Assembly (NCBI RefSeq): GCF_000717275.1
Contig: NZ_JNYV01000015.1
Location: forward strand, 86,550-150,549
Direction: 5' to 3'
Length of the DNA stretch: 64,000 nucleotides
Origin: Kitasatospora arboriphila
GTDB lineage: Bacteria > Actinomycetota > Actinomycetes > Mycobacteriales > Mycobacteriaceae
Each line of letters starts with the position of its first letter. Within the stretch, counting starts at the first letter, position 1. The notes under the pieces are model-generated. The model ran no database searches and was not told the DNA's origin. It was given only the letters and a program-made list of their open reading frames with translations. The translations under genes were made by a program, and so were the position numbers. Below are positions 62,841 to 64,000 of the stretch, piece by piece.

Positions 62841-63596
62841 ATGGACTCCACCCGACATACCGGAAAAGTTGTTGTCGTGACGGGGGCCGCGAACGGAATC
62901 GGTCGAGCAACCGCGACGAGGTTCGCTAGAGAAGGTGCCACCGTTATCGGGTGCAATGTCAGCCGAGGATCGCGCGAGAGGGCCGCTGCCTACTTCGAAC
63001 AGCAAAGTGTCGAGGTCAAACTTGTTCGAGCTGACATTTCAGTTCAAGAGGAAGTTGACGACTTGTTCGTAGCGGCCGGGGGAAAGGTAGACATTCTCGC
63101 AAATGTCGCGGGGGTGATGGACGGTTATTTGCCTCTAGGTGATTTGGACGACGAGACTTGGTCTCGGGTTGTCGACGTCAATCTCACGGGGCTGATGCGC
63201 GTATCGCGAGCGGCACTAAGGCTCATGCTCGCCGGTGAGGGTGGCTCCATCGTCACAGTCGGCTCGCGCGCCTCACTCGGTGCCGGCCCAGCCGGAGTCG
63301 CCTACGCGACAACGAAGCATGGCGTCCTTGGCCTGGTCAAAAGCATCGCGTGGTACTACGGGCCTGAGGGGGTTCGATCGAACGCGGTACTGCCGGGCGG
63401 GGTCCATTCGGACATGCACAAATCGTCGAACCGCTCTGGGTGGGCTTTTGAGCGGGCGACGACAGCCAAAGGGCCTATGCCAGCAAAGGGCGATGCCGAC
63501 GACATTGCTGCGACGGTGTCATGGGTAGCCAGCGACGAGGCTAAATATGTCAATGGCGCCGTGGTGAGCGTGGACGGTGGCTGGTCAGCCGCCTGA
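62841..63596 (+). CDS. SDR-family oxidoreductase 3
   Basis: The ATG 62841 (AGGA in 62828-62831) gives 251 aa. TGAANGIG is the cofactor site, NVAGVMDG replaces NNAG, the active pair is YATTK and the end is VVSVDGGWSAA. The Cys after strand 2 (IGCNVSRG) is unusual; cofactor preference is unclear. Single gene. Confidence 0.87.
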   Translation: MDSTRHTGKVVVVTGAANGIGRATATRFAREGATVIGCNVSRGSRERAAAYFEQQSVEVKLVRADISVQEEVDDLFVAAGGKVDILANVAGVMDGYLPLGDLDDETWSRVVDVNLTGLMRVSRAALRLMLAGEGGSIVTVGSRASLGAGPAGVAYATTKHGVLGLVKSIAWYYGPEGVRSNAVLPGGVHSDMHKSSNRSGWAFERATTAKGPMPAKGDADDIAATVSWVASDEAKYVNGAVVSVDGGWSAA

Positions 63597-64000
63597 GCCG
63601 GCCACCTGAAGCGGACTCCGAGGTAGACCCGCCTCTGCTGCAAGGCGGAGGTATAGGCGACCTTGTTTGCTGAGTGCCAGTCGGGAATCTATCGGGTCGA
63701 GCGTCGTCCCACGCGCTATCAAGACGGCGCTCTGCGACGCCTCGATGTCAGGTCGACGTTGACGGCCCCCTAGCTGTTATCGAGCAGGTGACGCCAGGCT
63801 CGGGGGTTGGGGGAGTCATCCACTTTGGTGGCCCACGGTTGCGAAGGCCGTTGTCCGTCTTGGTCGATTTGGTGCGGGATCTTGCGGCGGGATGGTCTCT
63901 TGGTTGGCGGGGTAAGTCCCGTCAACCTGTTGCGCGGTCCCCAAAAAGTGCTTACTGTGATCATGGTCATCGATCAGCAGTACTGAACATCTCTCCCGCG
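63597..64000. other. Terminal intergenic region
   Basis: No gene is supported up to the window end. A small hairpin CCGCCT/AGGCGG at 63629-63634 and 63643-63648 follows SDR 3. Confidence 0.5.

Noticed and set aside
63770..63970. Minus-strand frame starting MTMITVS
   Set aside because: The start resembles the lacZ alpha peptide only by chance over five residues; the rest is unrelated and there is no other vector sequence.

Overview
The window looks like part of a conjugative plasmid, or an integrated conjugative element, from a mycolic-acid-containing actinobacterium (Rhodococcus, Gordonia, Mycolicibacterium or a relative). The evidence is high GC, GTG/TTG starts, 4-bp ATGA/GTGA gene overlaps, a secreted cutinase-like hydrolase, an actinobacterial MOB relaxase, and an actinobacterial type IV secretion (T4SS) operon containing an SCO6880-type protein. 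I cannot name the species. I see no replication initiator, rRNA, tRNA, CRISPR array or intact transposase.

Layout. 1-3049: mobilisation module (inverted-repeat-rich candidate oriT, MobC-like protein, relaxase with an internal domain duplication). 3087-6624: cargo pocket with a Fic/Doc-type toxin fused to an extra domain, a 51-aa gene overlapping its start (likely antitoxin), a DUF4268/PD-(D/E)XK-like protein and a SHOCT-domain protein. 6918-26733: one long leftward transfer operon of about 20 genes. In transcription order these are cutinase, membrane NTF2-like protein, glycine-zipper protein, two MinD-like proteins, pilin-like protein, lipoprotein, membrane-anchored protein, VirB6/TrbL-like channel, VirB3-like protein, SCO6880, VirB4, HTH protein, peptidoglycan hydrolase, two lipoproteins, an unknown, the VirD4/TraG coupling protein, a DUF4913 protein and two unknowns. 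Three members look broken: the peptidase lacks half its M23 domain, and the pilin-like gene and the gene next to virB6 each need a frameshift. 27162-28586: double-HTH XRE regulator and two small zinc-finger proteins. 29066-30573: ParA and a ParB-like partner on the minus strand, with a terminator downstream. 30574-33561: about 3 kb with no gene I trust.

33562-35204 holds a QorR-like/quinone oxidoreductase redox pair. 35680-63596 is a mosaic catabolic region on both strands: TetR regulator, metallo-beta-lactamase-fold hydrolase, RidA, three SnoaL-like proteins, three SDRs, an HtaA-domain protein, a cytochrome P450, three VOC proteins, two paralogous MFS transporters, two paralogous MarR regulators, a GntR/FadR regulator, a sugar-type ABC importer lacking its binding protein, two translationally coupled acyl-CoA dehydrogenases, two crotonases and an MmgE/PrpD protein. 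Together these suggest oxidation of an alicyclic or terpenoid/steroid-like substrate (P450, SDR), lactone or hydrolytic ring cleavage, then beta-oxidation-like CoA chemistry. No CoA ligase, thiolase, ferredoxin or ferredoxin reductase is present, so the pathway is incomplete here and the substrate is unknown. Related palindromes upstream of the P450 gene and the crotonase/acyl-CoA dehydrogenase operon suggest that these separate units form one regulon. Gene remnants (TauD, truncated VOC, antiporter tail) show past rearrangement.
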